From the NCBI GenBank assembly GCA_038380795.1, contig CM076270.1, positions 19,422,001-19,486,000 of the forward strand: a stretch of DNA of 64,000 nucleotides. The letters are read 5' to 3'. A program made the position numbers and the translations under genes. This DNA comes from Pyrocephalus nanus (lineage: Eukaryota; Chordata; Aves; Passeriformes; Tyrannidae). Of this stretch, positions 39,701 to 52,037 are shown piece after piece. Below the pieces are notes generated by a model. That model searched no databases. It had not been told where the DNA came from and saw only the letters and a list, made by a program, of their open reading frames with translations. Numbering within the stretch: the first letter of the stretch is position 1; each line of letters starts with the position of its first letter.

Positions 39701-42700
39701 ACCAGCTACAGAACGGTCCTTGGGAGTTCACATTATAAAGCACTAAAAGAGTTTTCTATGCAAAGACTTATGTCTATAATTAAATTCAGACCTCTCAAAA
39801 CTCCCACAGAAGTCTTAACTCTTAGAGATGCAAAATTTGCCAAAAGAAACAAAGACTTTAAGTAATTTAAAGCAATAGGTCATAAATCCACAAATATTTC
39901 CAGGTAGAGATGAAACTGCAATATGTGTCCACACCATGTTGGCTCCACGTTGAATCCAATTCCATTGAACTCAGTCCAGTTTTAGGGGTTTTGTCATTCC
40001 CATGTGCACAGGCCCCAGGACTCCAGTTTTGCATGAGCAACAAGTGACTGAGAAGCTGATTAGAGGTAGAAGGTGGGGAAAGGACCCTGCTGCATCCCCA
40101 GGTACTGAGATGTTTAAAAGGTATTTTGAGGGCAATAAATCTAGATGAGAAATTCCTATAAGGTCCAAATTCATAGAAAATAGGAATTAAATCCAAGGAT
40201 GAAACCCAGACCCATTATAATCTATGACAAGTGCTACATGTTTTCAGGACTGGCATTCCCCTTTATAATCTTACATGCATAAAGAAGCGAGTAAGAGGAA
40301 TTTTTCTAAAAGATTTTAAAAAGCAAAGGCACAAAATGCAGGTGAATGGGGCGTCACGAGCACCTCTCAGACTAACACAGCCAGAATTGGGCAGCAAAGG
40401 GAGCAGAAATCAAAGAGAAAGAACAAAGTAATGAAATATTTATAATGGAGCTGGTAAAAATATGGTTTATCAAAAATATAACCTTACTGAAGTAGAAGTG
40501 TTTTGTGGGTGTTTTGATACTTCTGCCATTTCTGCAGTGCTGATGGGGTTTTTGAGAGGACTGAATTGAAAAACTGACCTTTCTTGGAAAACAGCTATTT
40601 TGACACAGCTCGGTTTCATGGAAAGTTTCAAATAGTTTTTAGTTTCACATTGGAAAAAAACCAAACTAACATCATCTTCAAAGCTGCTGCACAACACCAT
40701 TGCTGCCCTCTGTATAGCTCCTGCTCGAGAGAAAGCATGAGGGCAACAAAGAGGGTAACATCTAAGAGACAGAGCAAATAGGTAAGGGTTTTCAGTGGGT
40801 TAGATGATAAAAGGCACAAACCCTAGCATGTTGAACTCATTGTGGCTTTGATTTTGCAGTTAAAATAGCAAACCTCCTTGCATTGTTGAATAATTTATGT
40901 GAATAAGATATCCCACTGTAAAAATCTTAGAAGAGACAGAGCCCCTGTTTTTACGATGGAGTTCTTAATGGTTATTCTGTATTTTTAGGCTCAGCTCAGC
41001 TGTGGTTTGTGTGTCCATTAGAGCTGTTTTTGTGTCTGAGAGTATAAAAACTTAATCTAAGTTTCTAGATAGGAAAAGTTATTTTATACTACCGCTAATC
41101 AGGCCATTACATGAAAGAGTCATGTTTGCAATCAGCCTGAGATTTACTGGAGCACAATACCCAGTACCATTATAAATACTATGCCAAAGGTCTGTGCCTC
41201 TGAAATTGTTTTGGTGGCTGGAGTCCCATCTGAATCACAGCATATATATCAAGACCTGTGATTTCTGGCTGTCCTGCCTTAAAAATCAAGGATCTTACTA
41301 AATTCTCAGTAGACATAAGTTATTGTCTCAGAAAAATCTGAGATTTTTTACTGCTCCAGTATCTGTGCTGTTATTAGCAGAATGAAAAGCTGGAAATAAG
41401 GAACAAAATATCAAGTAGCAGTTGCTGAAGGGCAGCTCTGGAAGTCCTGAGGTAGTCAGCTCACACAGCTCAGGTTCTCACACCTCTAATGTGTCAAATA
41501 TTGAGCATGAGCAGGGGAAGGCAGTCCTACACAAAGCTGTGCTGGGCGGTGGATTTCTGTGTCTGAAAAACAAGCTTTCTCATGAACTGCCTGTGAGTGA
41601 GAAATCACTGCAAACCTTTCCTGCATAAAAAGGCAGAAATTTACTGTAGGACTGAGCTGTGGTCAGTGGCTGGAGCTGACTGAGGGCTTCTTGGTGCTGG
41701 TGGGGAGCAGCCTTGTGCTCAAAGCCAGCAAAGTATCAAAAGGCACTGACACTTTTCTTCATAGGGGTGTGGTAAGAAATAAACTATACAGAACAAAAGG
41801 GGAAGAGATTGTGAGGCTCAGAGGAAAAAGATCAACTGAACATATTTTTTTAGGTGTAGCAATAGCAATTCTCTGTCCACATAAACGTGAGTGCAAATAA
41901 TCTTCTAGTGAGATCTGCATTTACTTTTTCTTTTGATGAATTTATTATCTTCGTTGTGTGATTTCCATTCTGATAAAAAGCCAGGTGCTGTAATTTTGGC
42001 TATGTTACTTTTCATTTGTGATGATCCTTTGTAGTAGAAGCATTTGTGTCCAAAGTAACTCATCATGCCTAGAGATCCAGTCCAAATTATAAACTTACAT
42101 TAGGAGCTGGATATTTCAGATTGTTTAAAGGCAGACAAGTGGAAGTAAAAACGAATGAAGAAAAGCTGTGATCAGGAGGAACCATATGGTACTCTTGTAA
42201 CAATTAAACTCAGTGCTCTACTTTGCTGCATGTCTGCAGGATGCACAGATTAAACCCTTGTGCCCAGGCTCCATGCCAAGATTAAATTAATGTTCCTAAA
42301 TTTTTTATTTAATCTGCTTCTGTGAGAAGAGGCCACAGCAGAGTAAATAGATGAGTGAAAACTTGGGGATGTGTAAGGTCTTAATCCCTTTCCTAACCTC
42401 TCATAGTGTTCTCTTACGTGTTTTCATGGGCAGAAGGTAAAACAGTCCTGAGACACCTAATGCATCTCTGGCATGTTTTACTGTGCATGTTAACAAGAAG
42501 TTAGAAGCCAATGAAAAGATCCAAACTCCATACTTTCCCTTTTAACTCACTTTATAGGCTGCCAATGCCTTGAAAGTTCCACGATTATCCAAAGGTTCTT
42601 TGCATTGCATCTCTCTAATTCTAATGTTTGCAAACCTGATATGTCTGCATACACATTTTGGAGAAAATTCTTGTAAAATTCACTTTCTTGGTCCTCACCT

Positions 42701-45700
42701 AATTTTAAAAAAATAAAAATAAAAAAAAAGAAGAAAACCCTCAGGAGGATCTTGCAGTCCTTTCTAATGTCATGTGCACATCCAGAGTGCTTTGACTCCA
42801 GGTTTTCTAGCCATGACACAGGCAGGAATCAGCACCTGCTCATTCAGGCACAGCACCATGTGAATGTGACAGCCTGGCTCTGGCTCAGAGCTGCTGGACT
42901 GGCTGCAGAGCCCCATTTGCCCCCAGCCTCAGGGGACCACACGTTGCTCTAAGTGATTCTGTCACACTTGTCAATGGCATTCTGTTCCCATCAACCTGAT
43001 CTTTGAAACTATAAATCTGAGAAAACAAAGAGGGAATAACTATCTCAAAATAATGGCATGCTGGAGGAAGGACACAGCTCTATTGATAACAACCAGTGAT
43101 CAATTGTTTCGTTCTGCCTCACTTTTTGTAAGGCCCAAACAGTAATTTCTGGTTTGGTCTGCATATTTGGAATTATTTTATGGTTGTTATTTTTGCAGGA
43201 CAGCCCTAGTCCTGCTTGCTTCTCCTTTCATTTGCATGGTTGATTCCACTGCTTAAATTATGTGTCAGCCAGTCCTGAGTTGCTGGTATGGTTCTGAAGT
43301 TAGATGTGACTCAACTTTTAGAATCAAAAGAAACAGAAAAACTAATTGATCATTCACTGTGTGCTTTGAATTAGCCAACTGTGCCGCAAAACAATACCTG
43401 TAAAATTATTCAGAGTAATAATAATTTTAATAAATGCAATATTTTCCAGGATTCTTTATCTCAGAAATTGTCTGCCTTGATATAGGGCCCTAGGAAAAGT
43501 AGTTTAATTAAAAAGTAATGTTTTCTGTCAGTCTGATGAGTCCTCTCTAGACTGAACAGCTGCTGATTTTCTGCTCTGAGTGTGACATGATGCTGTTCAT
43601 TTTCTTATTTATCTCTGTATATCTCACAAGGGAACTAAATCTAACAGGTCATGTTGGTGCACCTATTCTGCTGTGGGAAATATTTGTGCCAGGTTTTCCT
43701 ATAGGACTGTAGGAATTCTGCAGGCAGAACATATTTGCTATCTAACATTCCTATTTCTAGGTCTTTATTTTGTTTAAAAATCAAGTCATGTTGTACATCA
43801 TTAGCTACTTTCACTTATTTTTCAAGCATTTTAACAACTCAGTAGCATTTAGTGGCTAGAAATTATTGCAAGCATTGTAATAACCTTTTTAATCTTACAC
43901 GCCTTTAGGTCACTCTTGTAAAAATAGGTCCACTTTTTTTCAAAGGATATACACAGTAAATTGGGTCAGAGCCTCACTAGGCAAGTGATCTTCTATTTTT
44001 CTCAGTGTAGACCTCTCTAATCTAGAGGTGAAATAGCTTCATGATCCATCTTTCAGACACAAACATGGAATTAGGATAGTGGTAGCATCTGGACTTCTGT
44101 GTTTACTGGAAGATGACTGTCTGAAGCAAAGTGATGTTTCATCTGCTGCAATCACTGACTGCAGATGTTGCAGCCTCAAGTGAACAGCACTCAAATAATG
44201 CAGGTAGTGTGTGTGAAGGCAATGACCTGTGTGTGTTTATGATTGTCACTGACACCTGTGAAAAAGCAGATCAGAAATGGCCCGTTGGGAACTGTGTAAT
44301 TATGCTCCATTTAGCTCCTGGAGGATGAAGTTCATTTTAAGTAATGTGCTTTTTTTACAGACTTAACTGCACGGTTGCATCATTAATTTTGCAAATAGTT
44401 CATTATAATGTGATGTTCTAAAAACTGCCAAGGCAAATATTTCTCAGTAGTGCCCGAGAAACTGTTGAAGAGACTGTGCTGTGCCTCACAGCATTCTTAC
44501 TGAGTTGGGCAGCTGTTGTGTGTGCTGTGTCCATGATACTGGGATGCACTGCTGAATCCATGGGATACTTGCAAACATGAAACATGAGGTTGACACAAGC
44601 CTTCCATTGGTGCAGGTGGGCATGGAGCTCCACACATTGGTTATAAAACTATACCTTTTTGGTACTGTTCTTAAAATCATGCTTCCTTGATTTTCTTTTT
44701 TTTTTTTTTTTCCTCCTCTCTTTAATCTTGCAGATTTCAGAAAAAGCGATTAAGAAATGTTTGAAATTATTTGCAGTAGAATGTTAATTTTATTAATGTT
44801 GAATTTGCTTAAATTCAAGGGTTTGATTGATGGGAGGAATGAATGACAATATTTTATATTTCTATGCTTTTAGAATAGAGAGTGTTTGAGAAATGCATAG
44901 CCATCAGTCAATTAAGCACATCTTTATGTGCACAAACCTTTATCTCCTTGTTACATATTTTTCTAATCCACCCCTATGTTTTTTGCAGTTTTCAAATAAA
45001 CATGTGTCAGTTCTCCATCACTGCAGCTGGAGTGCTGGGATCTCTTGTGCAGATCTGAGTGTGATGTGTTATACATCTAAGCAGGGGGAGTATTCCAGCA
45101 GAGTAATGTCCTCACTATAATCAAAGTGTGCCCATAAAAATTACACATTTTAAACAAGATTTATGTAAACATAATTGTAGAGTAGGTTTTTTAGGTGCTT
45201 TGCTGCTGAGGGTCTTCATGACCTAAAGTGATTTCCTTGGGAAACTTATTGTGGAGCCAGGAGGAAACCCAGATATCACTACTACTCATAGAACTATCTT
45301 TTTATCCTGAGAAATGAGTCCCTCCTTCAGCATAAGAATGAATCTGGTTCATTTGATGTGAGCTTATGGCAACAATTAATCACTTCAAGTGCAAGTGCAG
45401 TTTCCCCCTTTTTCCAGTTTCAAATCCATAGAACAGCGGATTTATGCTCTTGCTTTGCAGAGCATGTTGCCCATAAAATTAGGCATGAGGAAACAATAAT
45501 TTTGGATATTATATTAAGGTGTGAATACCTCCCTCTGTTTAGGATTTCAGTATTGCTTGCTGGCTTTTAGTATTTCAGCATGAGTTTAATAGCATGGAAT
45601 TCAATGACCTGGAAAGCATATACAGTAGTTACTACCCTACTTAATTTTTTTTCCTATTCTTAAAGATATTTTATATCCCTAATCATTATTTTGCCTCCTT

Positions 45701-47121
45701 TTCCCAAAGAACTGCCCTTTCCTCCTTCAAAAGGTAACCTGTGTTCTGTAATTATTTAAACAGAAGCTACAACTTGTGATAGGAAAACTTGTCAGAGCAG
45801 TAAAGCTTCCCAGTGGCACAGAGACACTCAAAAGGTCATCTCCTCTGCACTGCAGGAGATATTTGCAGGATTCCAGCAGAGAAACTGGTGTACAGCTGTT
45901 ATCCTGGAAAGATGGATTAAAAAAAAAACCAGAGAAACAGCAACCCCTAAACAAAGTTACTGGGAAACCTGACACTGACTGCACGTAGTGGGTCCATGCT
46001 GAATTTCTGAGAAAAGAGACATCAACTTGAGTAGTGCCCTGACTGCACTGCTTGTTTGCAGATTTACATCCAACTGCCAAGAGAGATCTTTGATGGCAGA
46101 TTTTCAAAGAACAGTGTGCCTGTGTTTGGATGTCCATCTGTATGTGGAAGGAGATGTAAAGCATTAAAGATTCAAATTTTATTCGTACTCAGAGCACTTC
46201 AATTCCATTGGCAAACTTTCAGTTACAGCAAGAGCAAAGTCAGACCACAAGCAAATTCATACCTTGTATAAAATTCTTGGAAGCCTAATGCTGGCATGTA
46301 GTATATGAATAAGATTCATTAGTAATGATTGTCAAACACCTCTGTTATGACATGATGGATCCCCATATCTGAATTAAGTTCTTGAAGGACCCACGTGAGG
46401 AAAAAGCAGTGTTATTGTCACTCATATGCAAAACATTAGAGGTCACAGTAACACTTTGGTTATGCCATTCCTGTCCTTTCTTGAATTGAAACTTCATGTG
46501 CATCTGTCCTGAACAGAGCATTTGTCTCTTCCAAGGTGTGAGTGGATTTGTGTGTGATTTTGCAGCTTTGATTCTTATGCACTTTGGGATCCTTTGGAGA
46601 CTCTGTGCTTACCTCAGGAAGTATATGCCTGCAGCCTTTGTTCTAAAGCTATGTTGATTGGTGTATCTGAGAAAAACACACATGGAAATATAATAAAAGA
46701 CTAGAGAGTAACAAAATCAGAACAGGATTTGAATGTTAATGAGTAATTTTGTCAGCAGTGAACTAATGAAGTTTAGGTTTCCTGCAGGTTTGAGCTTCAT
46801 GTTTGATTTACTGGTATCTAAGAGGTACAAGATAGAACTGAAGATTTTTTTTCTTGTTGAGCTTTTAGAGTGTTTTTATGTGCTCTGTTTGCTGTTTAGT
46901 GAGATGTGACCCTTACACTATTTCTGTAGCATCTCTGAATTGTGGAGCTGCATAATTTCATAGCATTTGAGGGAAACAGCTCATCTGTTTGAAATGTAGC
47001 TGGAATTAACAAATGGTTTCAGGAGCAAATACATGTGTGTACATTCACATAGACATGTCCTGGACACAGCAGCATGAGCTCTGTTCCAAAAGCAGTCTTA
47101 TGATTGTCTAAGCATCCAAGT

Positions 47122-47838
47122 AAGAATTATTACCGTTGCAAATACTTTTAAGATCATTGAGCCCAACCATTAACCCAGCACTGCCAAGCCCACCACTAAC
47201 CCATGTCACCAAGTGGCACATCTGCATGTCTTTTAAATAGCTCCAGGGGTGGTGACTCCACCACTGCCCAGTGCAGTCTCTTCCTGTGCCTGACCCACCC
47301 TTTTAGTGAAAATTTTTTTCCTAGTATCCAATCTAAACCTCCCCTGGCAAAACTTGAGGCCATTTCTGCTTATCCTGTTACTTGTACTGGGGAGAAGAGA
47401 CCAACAGCCTCCTTTCATGGGGTTATAGAGGGCAATAAGGTCTCCCCTGAGCCTCCTTTTCTCCAGGTTAAACACCCCCAGCTCCCTCATCTGCTCCTCA
47501 GCAAACTTGTGCTCCAAACTCTGTCACTGGTGCTCGACACACTCCAGCACCTCAAAGTCTTTCCTGTCATGAGGAACCCAAAACTGAACGCAGGATTCGA
47601 GGTCTGGCCTCACCAGTGCCCAGTGCAGAGGGACAATCACTGCCCTGGTCCCACTGGCCACACTGGTGCTGACACAGCCCAGGTGCCATTGGCCTTCTTG
47701 CCCACCTGGGCACTCTCTGGCTCTCGTTCAATCGCTGTCAACCTGCACCCCCAGGGCCATTTTCAGCCACTCTGCCCCAAGCCTGCGGAGCTGCAGCAGT
47801 TGTGTTGAACCAGCACTTGGCCTTGTTGAACCTCATAC
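47122..47838 (-). mobile_element. CR1 LINE 3' portion (minus strand, about 0.7 kb)
   Basis: Read on the minus strand, the element starts near ATGAGGTTCAACAAGGCCAA and includes GGCCAAGTGCTGG, GAGGCCAGACCTCGAATCC and GTTCAGTTTTGGG. It continues into a stretch that translates as [20 protein letters not shown] followed by LIALYN and later [18 protein letters not shown]. These are features of the CR1 ORF2 C-terminus. It ends in the CR1 3' segment GGTTGGGCTCAATGATCTTA, with a degraded terminal repeat near 47122. Frames are broken in several places upstream of the longest remnant (47233-47517). It is antisense to CLSTN2 and shares the ORF2 C-terminal block with the plus-strand copy at 25523-25924. 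Confidence 0.92.
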
Positions 47839-50800
47839 GACTGTGAATGAACCAGCACTGGGTGATGGCTGATTCACATACTACTGCTGCCTTTTATTAA
47901 CTATTGATGCAAATGCTGAAATGTCAGAGATCCCAGCTTTTCACCTGAAGTCTTCGGTATTCGTGCTGTAATGAGGGGCTGAAGGAAAAGCAAAGGTAGC
48001 TGTGAAAGGCCCAAAAAGCACACAGTGCTTTTTAATAACTTCTGAAACTGATTTCAAGTGAATGAGGGTGTAGTTCCTAAAAGAGTAACACCGGGAATTT
48101 TTATTTCTACTGAAAGAAGCATGGGTTTCCATGTGTTTGGTATAAAAGGCAGTAATTTCTAATACAGTTTCATTGATTAAGGCTTAAAATCACTAAATCT
48201 TGCGTGTAAATGTGACTCAGTGTGAAACGCTGTCTTTATCAATTTCCAAACAGTGGATAAATTTGTTGATTATGTTTCAGAAATTATGAACTGTCAGTAG
48301 GTTTTTTCAGGCTATTATAATTTCTACAGAGGAAATTATATAATTATTGTCCCTGCAGTAGTAATGTGTGCATCTCTACCAAGGCTTTCAACTTAAAGTA
48401 ACGTAGACTTCAAAATTAATAGATTGTTATGGCTAACCTTACTCTGAAGGATTCGAAGCGAAAACATGTCCAGAATTTAGTATTAAAATGAAACAACTCT
48501 CAGAAGAGTTCAACCTTGCACCCAGAAAAAACCCCTTAGGATGTACATCCTGGCCATGGGAGAAAGGGAATCCTTGTACCCTGGGCACAATTGCTATAGG
48601 ACTTCATGAATGTGCCTCTCTGTGCTTCTGCCTTTATATGGTATCACCAACTTATCCTTTCTGGAGCAACTCACTGCCACCACTGTTTTTATGATCACAA
48701 AATTCTCTATCCACCCGTTTCCAAACCCATTCAAATGAAATGAAGGCCAAAGTGCATTATTTTGCTGTCTTGTCTGTTGTGAGAAAAGCAGCGTCCCAGT
48801 TCGCACTCTAATTGTTCCAGCCTTGCAAAGGGGAAGAAAGGAAGGTGGTGCCAAAGTCCTGAGTGGTGAGACTCACAACTTCAACGGTGAGTCTGAATGA
48901 GAGAGAAACCCAGTCTCCTTTTCCTCCAGTGAGTTACACAACCACTCTTACCTGAGAACCCAGGAAATAAGATAAGCTTGGCACAATTCCCATTGGCATC
49001 ATGGAGGTCTGGGGTTAGCTCAGCTGGGTTGAAATATAGCCATTAACATGAGAAATAGTACCTGTTATATTTTAAAGCCACTATTTGTAATGTCTAGTAG
49101 CAGTAGTTCTATATATCTGTCAATGTGTGTCCTACAGTATAAAGGTGGGCCTTATTTAATTTTCTGTTTTGTTAAAACTCTGTTATTGTTTCCATTTGAA
49201 ATATAATCAAGATACCTTTTAAAAAGCATTATGAAACTACACATTTTCATTTTTCAACAGTGTTAACTCATTTCTTCGGAAACAGCAGTAGAATCTTCTG
49301 AAAAAAAAATCCCCTAGTTTTTAAAAACATTTACAGTTGTTTTCATATTAATAGTTTGCTGTAGCCACATTCTGGAAGTGTGTGTGGGCTTTTTGTAGTG
49401 TGTTTACAAATATCTCACCATATCCAGGCAGCTGTCATTATTTTATATTTGGCAAGTGGGGATATAAAGATAAAATTAGATTTTTATATAAAGCTGGAGT
49501 GTCTAGAATAGTAGTGGGATATAAAGACTTCTAAAATATTTGCTGAGAGCTAATTGGAACGTGTGCTGCCTCTGTGATTGCTTTGCATCAGGCCTCTGTA
49601 TTTGGGGAGGAAAAAATGATAAATGTTCGGATTAGGACTGAGAGAAATTTTTTCTGCCCTGAGCTACTTCTGCTTTTTAGGAACAGTAGCTTGGATGTCT
49701 GCAAATGCTGTATTGTTTGCAATCAAACAGTGAATCAATAAAATAATAAACACCAAACACTGAAGTTGGGATTTCTTCTGATGAATTGTGCATCTGAGGA
49801 AAACTTTATTAAGAAACTACAAAGGCCAGTTTTATAGAACACAACAAATAGTATTTTCCATTAGCCTTCCTGCCTTTACACTGGTGTTTTTTGTATTCAA
49901 TTAAAATAAAACTGAAATCTCCAATATGTTTCATTTTGAAGTTTCTGAGAAACTTGGATAATTCTTTTTTTGAAGATGTGTGTGCCAACACTGAGATTTA
50001 AACTTAGTGATCAGTGCCCACAGTTAAAGCTGAACAAACGGCTTCACTTTGGCCCTCTCTTAACCATATGCTTTGTTTCCTGTGCACAGTTCATAAACAT
50101 TTTGGAGCCTGCTTTTATAGGTAAGCAAAGTATTAGTTTTTTTCAAGGTCTGATTCTCAGGGTAAGATCCTTTCCTTTTTCTGTGGCCCAAATATTTGGG
50201 CTCATGGAGGGTAAACAAGAGAGAGCCTGGAAAAGAGCACATCTTTGTCCTGGGAAACCACGTGGCCCTTTCATGCCCTTTGAGTGAGGGATTGGAGCAA
50301 GCAAATACTCAAGAAAATACTTAATCTACTTTTCCAGTACCTCATAATTGCTAAAACAACTGTGTTCTGGTCCCGTAAAGACATTCAGAGGATTGATTGC
50401 CATTGGTAAGCGTGGGTCTCATCTGCCTAAATGTCAGTGTATGACTGAGCAAAGCTTCAACTCCTAATAAAGGGAAACCTATGTTATGGCAGTTAAGGGA
50501 ATATCCTAAAAAGTCTGTGTTTATACTCTAAATGTAGCTAATCCCCACCCTCCCTGCACACACACCCTTGCCATTTTTCTGTATCACCTATAATAGGAAT
50601 TGTGAACTCCAGCGCTTTTATAAAGCCACTGTCTGCTCTCTTCTATAAAAATAAACAATATATTATAATAGAAATAGAGAAAGAGGAGCCAGGCCTGAAT
50701 TAGAGGTCATAGATTCAGAGTTAATTTAGAATTTGGCAGTTGACTTAGATATGATTGGCAAGGAGATTTCCAGAAGGCTGCAACTGTAAATTGGAAATAA

Positions 50801-51841
50801 ATGGAAAAGGATTATGTGAGTGGGAGACAGCTTTGAATCTATAATGCATGTCCTGAGCCTGACTTGCTCATAAAAGAGCATGTGTTTAATGTGTCATAAA
50901 AATATTTAAGTCACATTGGTCTTTGTATAAATATTTCATTTTTAAAGTTGGATTCTGGAGTGGTTAAAAATGAACTCAGCGTGCATATCCTTCCTATCAC
51001 TATGAAGGATAAAAAAAGGATAACCAGAAACTGGGTCTTTTTTCCCCTTCCAGACTTATATTCTCACAAGATTCTTTATGTTGTCTTTTGTGTCCAAATC
51101 AATTTTTTTAGTCTTTGCAGTATCATCTGTTTTATTATATAGTATTCCTCTGAGAGAAGCTATGATCTATTATATTAGGAGACAGTTTGGAGGCAGAGTG
51201 AGTTGCTGCCAAGAAGGCATTCATGTATGAGCATGTGAATGTGGGTGGGTGACTGAGATGTCCAAAAGGGACACTCGTCTGTGTTCCTTCAGCTACTTCT
51301 GTTCCAGAGATGATGTATATCTGTAAATAGAGTGAGATATATTTTGAATGTGCCTGTGTTCTGCACCATTAGTTTTTTCACTGTTGGGAAACTAAACTGC
51401 AAGAATCTGAACAGCTGCTACCACCTGCCAGCTCATGTGGCTCAAGGAAGGTGTGACAACAGTTAAAAAAAAGATTTCCTCTATAATATTATCAATTTTA
51501 CTTTTTGCTGTTTTATTTAACTAAATACAGTCTCTTAATTTAGCCCAAAAATAATGTAGCTCAGCGTTGCTGTTGGTACCATATGGAATGGTCTCTAGGA
51601 CTTTAGGAAACCATTTAGTAATGCCAGAGGAAGAGGGAAGTGCCCAGAGCTGCACTCTCCGCATCACCCTGGACAAGCACATGGTTAATGAACCTTTTGG
51701 ACGTATTATAAACTGATGTCTGAGGCTGCATTTTCCCCATCTGTAGCAGCGTGTGAAATACAACTGAACTTCTCAAGTGTCACTCCAGTGCATAAGACTT
51801 AGACCCCCCCAGTTATGGTTGTTTTATGCTATTCCTCCCAG
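47839..51841 (+). other. CLSTN2: CLSTN2 intron segment immediately upstream of exon A
   Basis: AT-rich intron with no recognisable coding segment other than the run-in to exon A. The last bases, gttttatgctattcctcccAG, form the polypyrimidine tract and acceptor. A C-run (ACCCCCCC) lies about 30 bases upstream of the acceptor. Nothing else is supportable here. Confidence 0.7.
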
Positions 51842-52037
51842 GTGAAATATGTGCTTTTAAAATCCATGGACAAGAAACGCCCTTTGAAGCTGTTGTGCTG
51901 AACAAGACATCTGGAGAAGGTCGTCTTCGAGCAAAGAGCCCTATTGACTGTGAGCTGCAGAAGGAATACACATTCATCATCCAGGCCTATGACTGTGGAT
52001 CAGGACCAAGTGGAACCAACTGGAAGAAATCTCACAA
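51842..52037 (+). CDS. CLSTN2: Calsyntenin-2 internal exon (exon A; cadherin repeat 1, C-terminal part)
   Basis: This is an internal exon of a calsyntenin, a type I neuronal membrane protein of the postsynaptic surface with two N-terminal cadherin repeats. The frame reads GEICAFKIHGQ, then NKTSGEGRLRAKSPIDCELQ, then YTFIIQAYDCG and ends WKKSHK. The acceptor is ttcctcccAG at 51840-51841 and the donor GT is at 52038-52039. The length is 196 bp: two bases complete a Gly codon (intron phase 1), 64 full codons follow, then AA begins a Lys codon finished by the next exon (phase 2). The IQAYDCG segment is the calsyntenin form of the cadherin strand motif near the calcium sites. An N-glycosylation sequon, NKT, lies at 51901-51909. 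Open frame continues upstream to an in-frame ATG at 51826, but that ATG is in the intron and is not a start. Assignment to CLSTN2 rather than CLSTN1 rests on CAFKIHGQ and RLRAKSPIDC, recalled from the families. It is probably exon 3 of the gene; that number is inference. Confidence 0.93.

Larger units (their letters stand above)
25925..47121 (+). other. CLSTN2: CLSTN2 intron segment, no exon recognised
   Basis: About 21 kb without a recognisable exon or transposon longer than the simple repeats listed. It contains an A/C-then-T tract (26806-26944), a perfect 11-bp-stem hairpin (27362-27387), an 18-bp tandem duplication (28023-28058), TAAT-rich blocks (about 30430-30570 and 39253-39310), a near-perfect 24-bp palindrome (33337-33360) and a 21-bp tandem duplication (37841-37880). 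Homopolymer runs occur at 32720-32734 (T), 36751-36766 (A) and 44696-44711 (T). Open frames reach 145 codons but carry no protein signature. Confidence 0.65.

Noticed and set aside
45727..46164. A 145-codon minus-strand frame with a cysteine-rich hydrophobic stretch, suggestive of a secreted protein.
   Set aside because: No coherent signal-peptide start or family motif, overlapping frames on the plus strand of similar quality, and no promoter or splice context.
47203..47808. The longest open frame in the window, 201 codons on the plus strand.
   Set aside because: It lies entirely within the minus-strand CR1 element and is its antisense shadow. The real relic frame is on the other strand, and the translation has no family signature.
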